NCBI GenBank assembly: GCA_020636355.1
Contig: JACJYB010000020.1
Coordinates: 1-64,000 of the forward strand
Length of the DNA stretch: 64,000 nt
Source: Lewinellaceae bacterium
GTDB lineage: Bacteria; Bacteroidota; Bacteroidia; Chitinophagales; Saprospiraceae
Direction of reading: 5' to 3'
Shown here one piece after another: positions 17,969-26,893 of this stretch (positions within the stretch are counted from its first letter, which is position 1; each line of letters opens with the position of its first letter). The position numbers and the translations under genes are program-made. The notes below the pieces were generated by a model. It ran no database searches, had not been told where the DNA came from, and saw nothing but the letters and a program-made list of their open reading frames with translations.

Positions 17969-18460
17969 ATGCCAAAAAAACATACAGAAAAACAACAGCC
18001 AATGTCCCATCCATTACTTAATCCCTGGAAACGCCGCTGGTATTTTTTAACGAATTTGCCGTCCCTGTGGTTTTGGGGAGTACGCGTGGAAGCGGTTCAG
18101 TCCGACCACTGTGTCATTTATTTACCACACAACTGGCGCAGCAAGAATCCGTTCCGCTCCATCTACTTTTCTGCCCTTTGTGGTGCAGGAGAATTAGCCA
18201 GTGGTGTGTTGGCTCAAACCAAATGCCAATCCAATAATGTATCGATGCTGGTGACGGAAATGGAAGCCAAATTTCACAAGAAAGCAGTCGGTGGCATCCG
18301 GTTTCGCTGCGATGAAGGTTTGCGGATCGCTGCGTCGGTTGATCAGGCCGTAGCTAGTCGGGCACCCCAAACTTGCCGGGTAAAGGTCAGTGGTGAATCT
18401 GCCGGACAAATTGCGGTGGAATTATGGGTAACTTGGTCATTCCGGGCCAGGACCAAATAA
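17969..18460 (+). CDS. DUF4442 hotdog-fold protein (putative thioesterase)
   Basis: A 163-residue protein (152 if it starts at the second ATG at 18002, MSHPLL). The pattern WRSKNPFRSIYFSALCGAGELASG and LVTEMEAKFHKKAVGGIRF matches what I know of DUF4442, a family of the hotdog thioesterase fold related to PaaI/YiiD-like proteins. Catalysis on acyl-CoA is inferred from fold only. It follows the TonB receptor by 71 bp on the same strand, probably as a separate unit; 318 bp separate it from xylB. Confidence 0.7.
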   Translation: MPKKHTEKQQPMSHPLLNPWKRRWYFLTNLPSLWFWGVRVEAVQSDHCVIYLPHNWRSKNPFRSIYFSALCGAGELASGVLAQTKCQSNNVSMLVTEMEAKFHKKAVGGIRFRCDEGLRIAASVDQAVASRAPQTCRVKVSGESAGQIAVELWVTWSFRARTK

Positions 18461-18778
18461 GGTTGTTGACGTAACAATGACGTAACATTCAGAACGGAAT
18501 CCGAGGCCCATTACCAACCGTTTTAGCCACTTATAACTACTTTTCCCGCATAGAATCATAATCTTTCCATTAAACGACGTATAATTGGCGTATTAAATTT
18601 TATTTTTTGGCGAAAAATTGCAGTAGGAAAATAATTTTTTAACAAAATTTTAATCCTTTTCTTTGTTTTGGATAGTAGGTGATAACCAAACGGAATACCC
18701 GCTAGACGAAATTTTGTGAAACAATCTTTTGAGTTGGCCTGCATCTAGTTTGGCAATCAGAAGGTAACCGGAGAGAGC
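18461..18778 (+). other. 318-bp spacer upstream of xylB
   Basis: No open frame that looks coding. The middle (about 18570-18680) is A/T-rich, as expected for a promoter region. I see no exact TAnnTTTG element, hairpin terminator or repeat here. An in-frame TAG at 18746-18748 and the absence of ATG or GTG after it force the xylB start to TTG at 18779. Confidence 0.5.
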
Positions 18779-20290
18779 TTGAAAGAAAAGAAATATCTTC
18801 TTGGGTATGACATAGGCAGTTCGTCCATTAAGGCTGCCTTGGTCTGCGTTGACAATGGCGAGACCATTGCAATAGCCCATGCTCCGGACACAGAAATGGA
18901 AATGCATGCCCCTCATCCCGGATGGGCTGAGCAGGATCCGGAAAGCTGGTGGCAATATGTTTGTCTCGCCACCCGCAAAATCCTTCACGATACATCCATC
19001 CAATCCGAGCAAATCATCTCGGTAGGAATTGCTTATCAAATGCATGGGTTGGTTGCCGTTGATCAGACCGGCAAGGTCGTCAGACCTTCCATCATCTGGT
19101 GTGACGACCGCGCAGTGCCTATTGGCGAGCGGGCATTCCAGGAACTGGGTGCCACGACCTGTTTGACCCACCTCCTGAATAGTCCGGGTAACTTTACCGC
19201 CTCCAAATTAAAATGGGTGCAAGACCTTGAACCGGAAAATTACCGGAGAATTTACAAGGTCATGTTGCCAGGGGATTTTATTGCCTATCGCCTTACCAAC
19301 AAATTATCGACAACAGTCAGCGGATTATCGGAAGGCACGCTCTGGGATTTTGCAATGAACGAGCCGGCACAGATCCTGCTAGATTATTATGGATTAGATG
19401 CCAAAGTACTGCCGGAATTGGTGCCGACCATCGGAGTCCAAGGCTACCTAACAGATGAAGCAGCCGCAAAGACTGGTTTGCCTGCAGGTATCCCGGTTGG
19501 CTACCGTGCAGGGGACCAGCCTAATAATGCACTGGCCCTCAATGTGCTGGAACCAGGCGAAGTTGCTGCCACGGGTGGTACTTCGGGAGTGGTTTATGCC
19601 GTTGTGGACCGTTATATCTATGACAGTGAAAGCAGGGTGAACGGTTTTGCCCATGTGAACCACCAGCACGACGATCCACGAGTGGGTATCCTGCTTTGTA
19701 TCAATGGGGCGGGCATCCTGTACAGCTGGATCCGCAAGGAGGTGGCTCCTGCGGGCATTTCCTACCAGGAAATGGAAAAACAAGCCGCCACCGTACCCGT
19801 AGGTTCGGATGGTTTACGCATACTTCCATTTGGAAATGGCGCTGAACGCATGTTATCCAATCAACAAACCGGTGTGCAATGGATCAACCTGCAGCTCAAC
19901 CGGCACAAAAAGCAACACATATATCGGGCAGCCCTGGAAGGGATTGCCTTTGCTTTTGTTTACGGCATGCAGATACTGAAGCGCATGGGCGTGGATCTGC
20001 AGGTCATCCGGGTAGGCAATGATAACCTCTTCCAGTCCCGGATATTCAGTGAGACGATTGCTAACCTGACCGGAAGTACCATCGAAGTACTTGACACCAC
20101 AGGTGCCGTGGGTGCTGCAAAAGCAGCCGGTGTAGCAGCTGGATGTTTTGCTTCGATCCGTGAAGCAGTACAATCCGCCGGAGTTATACAATCATACCGA
20201 CCACAGGATGCTATTGATGCATACCGCGAAGCATACGAACTGTGGGAAAATGATTTAATGAACCAACAAAATGTAACTGTAACTGCATGA
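18779..20290 (+). CDS. xylB: Xylulokinase
   Basis: FGGY-family sugar kinase that phosphorylates D-xylulose to xylulose 5-phosphate, after xylose isomerase. It has 503 residues, the normal length. The N-terminal phosphate loop GYDIGSSSIKAAL is at about 9-21; GWAEQDPESWW and IGIAYQMHG-like strands are typical; ATGGTSGVVYAV and GAVGAAKAAG form the second-domain ATP-binding regions. The start codon is TTG, preceded by the purine run GAGAGAG (18771-18777); an in-frame stop 31 nt upstream leaves no ATG alternative. Its stop overlaps the xylA start by 4 nt (ATGA), so the two are translationally coupled. Confidence 0.93.
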   Translation: MKEKKYLLGYDIGSSSIKAALVCVDNGETIAIAHAPDTEMEMHAPHPGWAEQDPESWWQYVCLATRKILHDTSIQSEQIISVGIAYQMHGLVAVDQTGKVVRPSIIWCDDRAVPIGERAFQELGATTCLTHLLNSPGNFTASKLKWVQDLEPENYRRIYKVMLPGDFIAYRLTNKLSTTVSGLSEGTLWDFAMNEPAQILLDYYGLDAKVLPELVPTIGVQGYLTDEAAAKTGLPAGIPVGYRAGDQPNNALALNVLEPGEVAATGGTSGVVYAVVDRYIYDSESRVNGFAHVNHQHDDPRVGILLCINGAGILYSWIRKEVAPAGISYQEMEKQAATVPVGSDGLRILPFGNGAERMLSNQQTGVQWINLQLNRHKKQHIYRAALEGIAFAFVYGMQILKRMGVDLQVIRVGNDNLFQSRIFSETIANLTGSTIEVLDTTGAVGAAKAAGVAAGCFASIREAVQSAGVIQSYRPQDAIDAYREAYELWENDLMNQQNVTVTA

Positions 20291-21621
20291 GCAATAGCCC
20301 GATTATAGGTGACAAAGCTTATTTCCCCGGAATTAACCGGATTCGATACGAAGGTCGGTTGTCGGATAACCCGCTTGCCTTCAAGTGGTACGATGAAGAC
20401 CGGGTGGTAGGGAATAAGACCATGAAAGACCATTTTCGGTTTGCCATCGCCTACTGGCACACCTTCTGCGGTACCGGAGGCGATCCTTTTGGACCGGGTA
20501 CCAAATCTTTTCCCTGGTTGGTTGCCGAAGATCCGATTGCCCAGGCTAAGGATAAAATGGATGCTGCCTTTGAGTTTATAACTAAAATTGGTGCTCCTTT
20601 TTATTGTTTTCATGATTTCGACCTGATCCAGGAAGGCAAGGATCTCGCCGAATCGAGCAAGCGTCTCGAGGTAATTACCGATTACGCGCAGGAGAAACAA
20701 AAAGCTTCCGGCGTGGAATTGTTATGGGGAACGGCAAATCTATTTTCTAATCCACGATACATGAACGGCGCTGCTACCAACCCGGACCTGCAGGTAGTCG
20801 CTTATGCCGGAGCGCAGGTTAAGAATGCATTGGATGCGACCATTAAGTTGGGCGGACACAACTATGTATTCTGGGGTGGCCGCGAAGGGTACATGTCATT
20901 ACTGAACACAGATACCAAAAAAGAACTGGACCACCTGGCCCGCTTCCTGCATATGGCCAAGGATTATGCCCGGAAACAGGGTTTCAAAGGCACCTTCTTC
21001 ATTGAGCCTAAGCCCATGGAGCCCAGCAAACACCAGTATGATTTTGACGCTGCCACGGTTTTGGGTTTTCTGCGGGCATACGACCTCATGGAAGATTTTA
21101 AACTCAATATTGAAGTAAACCACGCCACACTGGCCTTACATACATTCCAGCATGAATTGCAGATGGCTGTTAATTCCAATGCATTGGGAAGTATGGATGC
21201 CAATCGCGGAGATTACCAGAATGGCTGGGATACGGATCAGTTTCCAAATAATCTGTATGAACTGGCCGAGGCATTTCTGGTCATCCTGCCCGGTGGCGGT
21301 TTCCAGGGTGGTGGTATTAATTTTGATGCCAAAACGCGGCGGAACTCTACCGATCTGGAAGATATCTTTTATGCACACATTGGTGGCATGGACGCATTTG
21401 CCAGAGCCTTGCTGATCGCACAAGACGTATTGGATCATTCGCCTTACCTCGAATTGCGCCAGCAGCGCTATGCTACATTTGAATCGAATGATGGTAAATC
21501 TTTCGAGAACGGACAAATGAAACTGGAGGATCTTGCTGCACTTGGAACAGAATGGGGAGAGCCTCTGCAAAAAAGTGGTAAACAAGAATTTTATGAAAAC
21601 ATTATAAATCAATACATTTGA
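20287..21621 (+). CDS. xylA: Xylose isomerase
   Basis: Interconverts D-xylose and D-xylulose, metal dependent. The 444 residues fit the class II (longer) xylose isomerases. Visible features are YWHTFCGTGGDPFG, the catalytic His and Asp in CFHDFD near 107-110, VFWGGREGY, and the metal-binding FFIEPKPMEPSKHQYD near 239-252. The second metal site region with MDANRGD is near 300. It overlaps xylB by 4 nt and is followed after 71 bp by the SusC gene, so sugar uptake and catabolism are probably coordinated. Confidence 0.96.
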   Translation: MSNSPIIGDKAYFPGINRIRYEGRLSDNPLAFKWYDEDRVVGNKTMKDHFRFAIAYWHTFCGTGGDPFGPGTKSFPWLVAEDPIAQAKDKMDAAFEFITKIGAPFYCFHDFDLIQEGKDLAESSKRLEVITDYAQEKQKASGVELLWGTANLFSNPRYMNGAATNPDLQVVAYAGAQVKNALDATIKLGGHNYVFWGGREGYMSLLNTDTKKELDHLARFLHMAKDYARKQGFKGTFFIEPKPMEPSKHQYDFDAATVLGFLRAYDLMEDFKLNIEVNHATLALHTFQHELQMAVNSNALGSMDANRGDYQNGWDTDQFPNNLYELAEAFLVILPGGGFQGGGINFDAKTRRNSTDLEDIFYAHIGGMDAFARALLIAQDVLDHSPYLELRQQRYATFESNDGKSFENGQMKLEDLAALGTEWGEPLQKSGKQEFYENIINQYI

Positions 21622-21692
21622 CGCCGAATGATTGATTTTAACAAATCTTTGACTAAATTCATTGATTCATTAGCTGTATAAAAATTAGGTTT

Positions 21693-24600
21693 ATGGAATG
21701 TACTTACTTGTTCAAAATGAGCAGGTTACTGGGCCGGTTTAAGCCCGGAGGCCTGATCATGATGTTGCTTTTCGCCTGGCAGGTGGGCTTCGCTCAATCT
21801 GTCACGGTTACAGGAACTGTGACTGACGAGACCGGATTTGGTCTGCCAGGGGCTACAGTTTTAATTCAGGGAACTTCTAACGGTACGGTCACCGAAGTGG
21901 ACGGTACTTATTCCTTGAGTGCTCAAAAGGGACAAACCCTGCAGTTTTCGTACACTGGTTACCAGACACAGTCTGTTGTGGTTGGCGATAATACCGTCAT
22001 CAACATCAGCATGTCACCGGATGTAAGCTTGTTGGACGAAATTGTTGTTACGGGTTACTCCTCAGAGAAAAAAGCGGATATCATCGGTTCTGTATCGGTG
22101 ATCAGTACCGAGGACATGAAGACAACACCCGCTGCTAACCTTACCTCTCAGTTGCAAGGACGTGCAGGTGGTGTTGTGGTTAGTGGTAGTGGTGAACCAG
22201 GCTCTTCGTCAAAAGTACGTATCCGTGGATTTACCTCATTTGGATCCAGTTCTCCACTATACGTCATCGACGGAGTTCCTACGGGTGATGCTTCCAAAGT
22301 TAACCCTCAGGATATTGAGTCCATTCAGGTATTGAAAGATGCGACCTCTGCTTCTATCTATGGTGCACGTGCAGCACAAGGGGTTATCATCATCACCACC
22401 AAACAAGGAAAAGCAGGTACGCTCAGACTGTCCTATGACGGTTACGTAGGTACCCAGACCTTTCCCTACAACCGTGCTCCGGATCTGTTGAACACGGCTG
22501 ACTACGTTAAATATTTGCAGAAAAACAACGGTACAGATTTCACGCACCCGGTATTCGGTAACCTGGCAAACCCGGTAATCCCGGACTACATCGTGGTTAG
22601 TAACGGATTCAAAGGTGGCGTTAAAGCCGGAGATCCCCGCGCGAACCCGGATCTGTATTCTATTGAAAACTATCGGGACATTTATCAGATCATGGCGCTT
22701 TCCGACGGTACCGACTGGTTCCGTGAAGCAACCCAGAGCGGATTTATGCAATCCCACCAGGTAACTGCCAGCGGTGGTACCGACAAAGCAGTTTACTCGC
22801 TTGGGTTTAACTACTTCGACCAGGAAGGAACCCTGAAATATTCAGGTTACAAGCGTTATGCCGTTCGTGCTAACACCTCATTCTCTCCGAAGAAATACCT
22901 GCGTTTGGGAGAAAACGTTCAGGTCCTTTATGAAAGTTTTGCAGCAGGTGGAACGGGTAACCGTACAGAAGGTAGTGCTTTTGCTCAAATGTTCCGTATG
23001 GTTCCTTACATCCCTGTTTATGACATCAACGGTGGATGGGGTGGTAACGGTGTTGGTGAATCAGGTAACGGTTCCAACCCATTAGCCAACGTATATCGCC
23101 AGAAAGATAACTTGAGCTACAACTACAAGATCTTTGGTAACGTATTTGCAGAAGTCACACCGGTTAAGAATTTGACCTTGCGTACCTCTTACGGTATTGA
23201 CTATGGAAACAACAACTATAAGAACTATACTTGGCAGACCTACGAGCGTTCAGAAAACGTCGGTTTGACACAGTTAGGTCAGGGCTCCACCTACAACTTG
23301 TTCTGGACCTGGACCAACACCGCAACCTATGAATTGCCCCTGGGCGATCATAATGTGAAAATTCTGGCTGGTACTGAAGCAATCAAAGGCTTTGGTGACG
23401 GTATCACCGTTTCATCCAACACCTTCGACTTTGAAGATCCTGAATTCGTAACCCTGAATACCGATCAGGCCGTCAACGATGTATCTTCTCCATTGTTCCG
23501 CCAGACGCTGGCTTCCGTATTTGGAAAAATTGACTATTCCTACCAGGGCAAATACTTGTTCAATGCAACGGTTCGCCGGGATGGTTCCTCCAAATTTGGT
23601 AGCGATAATCGCTATGGTGTTTTCCCTGCCTTTGGTGTGGGATGGCGTATTTCACAGGAAGGATTTATGGATAATGTTTCCTTTATTGATGATTTGAAGC
23701 TCCGTGGTGGTTGGGGACAGCTAGGTAGTGAGCGCGTGGTTGATGCTAACAACCAGTACTCCATCTTCTTCTTCAACGTGGGTGCAACCAACTACGACAT
23801 CAACCGTCAACAAACCGGTACCGCTCAGGGTTATGCCGCACAACGTGCTGGTAGCTCTGCAACAAAATGGGAAACTTCGGAAACCACTAACATCGGTTTC
23901 GATGCTTCTTTGTTCAACTACAAAGTCGACTTCTCGTTTAACTGGTTCAACAACGATACGAAAGATCTGCTTGTTCAGCGGGTCAGAAACGGATTGGAAC
24001 CATTGACCATTCAGCCTTATATCAATATTGGTAAGATGCGGAATCGTGGATTTGACTTTAATGCAACTTATCATGGTGGAGGGAAGAGTGAATTCAAATG
24101 GGATGCTACGCTGACCTTCACGCACTACAAAAACACGGTTATCGATATCGATGGTAATCCGGAGACTTTCTTCTCTTCCGGTACCTCCCGTTTTGGTAAC
24201 GCGTTCAGAACACAAGCCGGTCACCCAATTTCTTCCTTCGTAGGTTTTGAGATTGATGGATTCTTCGAAACCCAAGCTGACCTGGAAGCATTGGATCAGC
24301 CTAACGCAGTAATTGGATCCTGGAGATTTAAAGATCAGAATGGTGACGGTGTGATCAATGACGACGACCGTACATTCATAGGAAGCCCGCATCCGGATTT
24401 CGTTGCCGGTTTGAACTTGGGCGCCCATTACCGCAACTGGGATTTGAATTCCTTCTTTGTATGGAATTATGGAAACGAACTGTACAACTACACCAAGAAC
24501 TTTTACGAAATGCGTTATTTCGTTGGTGGTGTTGGTCGTAGAGTATTGGAGGATGGTTGGGAGCCAGGTAAATCGGATGCTGCCCTGCCAAAATTAGCTC

Positions 24601-24920
24601 CAGGTACCGAATCCGGTTATACCGAATTGATTCGTAACTCATCAATGGATTATTATGTGGAAAGTGGTTCTTACTTCCGCGCAAAGACCGTCCAATTGGG
24701 TTATACCTTGCCTCAGAACGTTGTAGACCGCATGCAGCTTGGCAGCATTCGTCTTTATGTTCAGGCTCAGAACTTGTTTACCATCACTCCATATACAGGA
24801 GTTGAACCCGACATTACGATTAACGGTACGGACACTTCGAATGACTTGCGGATGGGTTACGATGAAACCAGTTATCCGCAGAGCAAACAATTCCTTTTTG
24901 GCTTGAACGTATCCTTCTAA
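21693..24920 (+). CDS. SusC/RagA-family TonB-linked outer-membrane protein
   Basis: Outer-membrane glycan (or peptide) importer of the SusC type, 1075 residues (or 1067 from the second ATG at 21717, MSRLLGRF). A signal peptide ends near GFAQS. A CarboxypepD_reg-like domain follows (VTGTVTDETGFGLPGATVLIQG), then the family-typical LLDEIVVTGYSS, and a plug with LQGRAGGVVV, VRIRGF, YVIDGVP and the sequence DATSASIYGARAAQGVIIITTK. The barrel ends FLFGLNVSF. It is 20 nt upstream of its SusD partner. Given xylB-xylA just upstream, a xylose-containing oligosaccharide is a reasonable substrate (inference). No hydrolase is in the cluster. Confidence 0.95.
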   Translation: MECTYLFKMSRLLGRFKPGGLIMMLLFAWQVGFAQSVTVTGTVTDETGFGLPGATVLIQGTSNGTVTEVDGTYSLSAQKGQTLQFSYTGYQTQSVVVGDNTVINISMSPDVSLLDEIVVTGYSSEKKADIIGSVSVISTEDMKTTPAANLTSQLQGRAGGVVVSGSGEPGSSSKVRIRGFTSFGSSSPLYVIDGVPTGDASKVNPQDIESIQVLKDATSASIYGARAAQGVIIITTKQGKAGTLRLSYDGYVGTQTFPYNRAPDLLNTADYVKYLQKNNGTDFTHPVFGNLANPVIPDYIVVSNGFKGGVKAGDPRANPDLYSIENYRDIYQIMALSDGTDWFREATQSGFMQSHQVTASGGTDKAVYSLGFNYFDQEGTLKYSGYKRYAVRANTSFSPKKYLRLGENVQVLYESFAAGGTGNRTEGSAFAQMFRMVPYIPVYDINGGWGGNGVGESGNGSNPLANVYRQKDNLSYNYKIFGNVFAEVTPVKNLTLRTSYGIDYGNNNYKNYTWQTYERSENVGLTQLGQGSTYNLFWTWTNTATYELPLGDHNVKILAGTEAIKGFGDGITVSSNTFDFEDPEFVTLNTDQAVNDVSSPLFRQTLASVFGKIDYSYQGKYLFNATVRRDGSSKFGSDNRYGVFPAFGVGWRISQEGFMDNVSFIDDLKLRGGWGQLGSERVVDANNQYSIFFFNVGATNYDINRQQTGTAQGYAAQRAGSSATKWETSETTNIGFDASLFNYKVDFSFNWFNNDTKDLLVQRVRNGLEPLTIQPYINIGKMRNRGFDFNATYHGGGKSEFKWDATLTFTHYKNTVIDIDGNPETFFSSGTSRFGNAFRTQAGHPISSFVGFEIDGFFETQADLEALDQPNAVIGSWRFKDQNGDGVINDDDRTFIGSPHPDFVAGLNLGAHYRNWDLNSFFVWNYGNELYNYTKNFYEMRYFVGGVGRRVLEDGWEPGKSDAALPKLAPGTESGYTELIRNSSMDYYVESGSYFRAKTVQLGYTLPQNVVDRMQLGSIRLYVQAQNLFTITPYTGVEPDITINGTDTSNDLRMGYDETSYPQSKQFLFGLNVSF

Positions 24921-24940
24921 TCATTAAACCATAAAGACAA

Positions 24941-26719
24941 ATGAAAATCAATAAATATCTTTTATACACGCTTTTGTTAGGAGGGACAATGTTAGTCCCC
25001 TCCTGTAGCGACAGCTTCCTCGATCAGCCGCCTCAAGGTTCTTATTCAGCGGCTTCTCTGGCTAACTTAAAGGGAATCGAAGGCCTTTTGATCGGTGCCT
25101 ACTCCAATTTGGACGGCTCCTGGTTCCAGGATTGGGGTAACAACCATTTTAATCAGCACGGTGGTGCATCTAACTGGGTACTTGGTAGTATCCGGGGCGC
25201 AGATGCTTATAAAGGTACCGAGCCTTCTGACGGTGTTGACATCAACCCGATTGAGCGCCACGAAGTAACCCCAGCTAACGGAATCATCCGTGAAAAGTGG
25301 GTTGGTTGCTACGACGGTATTGGTCGTGTCAATGAAACCATGCGCGTTTTGGCTCAGGCTACGGATCTTTCTGATGGTGACCGTGCACGCATCTCCGGTG
25401 AATGCCGCTTCCTGCGTGGCCATTACCACTTTGAAGCAGTGAAAGTATTCGGTAATGCACCTTATGTGGATGAAACCATCACCGATTTTCCAGCCGTTAA
25501 AAATGATCATATGATCTGGTCGGAAATTGAGGATGATTTCAAATATGCTTATGACAATTTGCCTGGCACCCAGACCGCTCCGGGTCGTGCCAACAAATGG
25601 GCAGCTGCCTCTTATCTGGCAAAAGTCTATATGTATCAGGGCAAATGGTCGGATGCTAAGGCCCTTTTCGATCAGATTGTCGCAAACGGAACGACGGCAG
25701 CAGGTGCTAAATATGCATTGAATGCCAATTACTACGAGAACTTCGCTTCGGAAAAGGAAAATGGTAACACCGAATCCATCTTCGCTGTTGAAAATTCAGC
25801 TTATGATGGTTCCATCGCGAACGGTAACTACGAGAATACGCTGAACGTGCCTCACGGTAGTGCCGCCAGGACCTCTTGCTGCGGATTTTTCCAGCCTTCA
25901 CAGTTCCTGGTAAACTCCTTCAAGACGGTCAATGGTCTTCCTATGTTGGATAACTTCAACGACGTTGATGTTATCTCGGATGAAGGTTTGTCTTCAGATG
26001 ATCCTTTTACACCGGATGCAGGTGAATTTGACCCACGGTTGGATCATACCGTAGGTCGCCGTGGAATCCAGTATCTGGACTGGGGACCACATCCAGGTAA
26101 CTTGTGGATCCGTCAGGTACAGAACGGAGGTCCTTATTCTCCAAAGAAAAACGTTCCTTCTTTTGCTGAATTTGATAATGGCCTGGGTGGCGTTATCGAC
26201 TGGGGATTTGTTTCCACATCGCAAAATGTGCAAATTATCCGTTATGCCGATGTCCTCTTGCTAGCCGCTGAAGCAGAAGCTGAATTGGGCAATACCGCTA
26301 AGGCACTGGAATATGTCAACATGGTCCGCAATCGCGCGGCCAATCCGGAAAGTGTAGTAAAATTTGCCGATGGAACACCTTGTGCTAACTATTCGGTTCA
26401 GCCTTATGCTGCTTTTGCCAGCCAGGCAGAAGCCATCAAAGCAGTACGCTTTGAGCGCATGCTTGAACTGGGTATGGAAGGACAGCGTTTCTTTGACCTG
26501 ACCCGTTGGGATAACTTGTCAAAAGCAGGTAAAACAGCGGTTTCATTCGATGCGATTGCTTACCTGAATACTTATCTGTCGCATGAGCAGATCAAGCGCA
26601 TCCATTTGGCAGGAGCAGTCTTCACTGAAAAATACAAATTGCTTCCTATCCCGGAATCTGTAATTACTCAGAGCACGGTTAACGGAGTTCGCAATATTGA
26701 ACAAAATCCTGGTTTCTAA
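24941..26719 (+). CDS. SusD/RagB-family nutrient-binding outer-membrane lipoprotein
   Basis: Surface lipoprotein that caps the SusC barrel and binds the substrate. The 592 residues begin with a lipoprotein signal, MLVPSC, Cys at residue 22. Family hallmarks are SDSFLDQPPQG after the lipid anchor, GECRFLRGHYHFEAVKVFGNAPYVDE, the TPR-like helices (KWAAASYLAKVYMYQGKW), and the C-terminal RYADVLLLAAEAEAELGN, RFERMLELGMEGQRFFDLTRW and LLPIPES. The last residues NPGF are typical of the family. A strong hairpin terminator follows 21 nt after the stop. Confidence 0.95.
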   Translation: MKINKYLLYTLLLGGTMLVPSCSDSFLDQPPQGSYSAASLANLKGIEGLLIGAYSNLDGSWFQDWGNNHFNQHGGASNWVLGSIRGADAYKGTEPSDGVDINPIERHEVTPANGIIREKWVGCYDGIGRVNETMRVLAQATDLSDGDRARISGECRFLRGHYHFEAVKVFGNAPYVDETITDFPAVKNDHMIWSEIEDDFKYAYDNLPGTQTAPGRANKWAAASYLAKVYMYQGKWSDAKALFDQIVANGTTAAGAKYALNANYYENFASEKENGNTESIFAVENSAYDGSIANGNYENTLNVPHGSAARTSCCGFFQPSQFLVNSFKTVNGLPMLDNFNDVDVISDEGLSSDDPFTPDAGEFDPRLDHTVGRRGIQYLDWGPHPGNLWIRQVQNGGPYSPKKNVPSFAEFDNGLGGVIDWGFVSTSQNVQIIRYADVLLLAAEAEAELGNTAKALEYVNMVRNRAANPESVVKFADGTPCANYSVQPYAAFASQAEAIKAVRFERMLELGMEGQRFFDLTRWDNLSKAGKTAVSFDAIAYLNTYLSHEQIKRIHLAGAVFTEKYKLLPIPESVITQSTVNGVRNIEQNPGF

Positions 26720-26740
26720 CCATATACGTTTAAATCGAGC

Positions 26741-26780
26741 AAAGGAGACTACTGCATGCAGTAGTCTCCTTTGTATTTTG
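26741..26780 (+). terminator. Strong terminator after susD-like gene
   Basis: A perfect 14-bp inverted repeat (26741-26754 with 26759-26772) around a CATG loop is followed by GTATTTTG. The stem contains GGAGACTACTG. It ends the xylB-xylA-SusC-SusD unit, so the following FG-GAP lipoprotein probably has its own promoter or depends on read-through. Confidence 0.85.
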
Positions 26781-26893
26781 ATCAATGACTCAAATCATAT
26801 TTACTGGATTTGGCATTCATGGGAATTTTAAACACTTTGCAGCATGTTCTCCAATTAGCTCTTCCAAATTGAACACATTAAACCTCTATTGCT

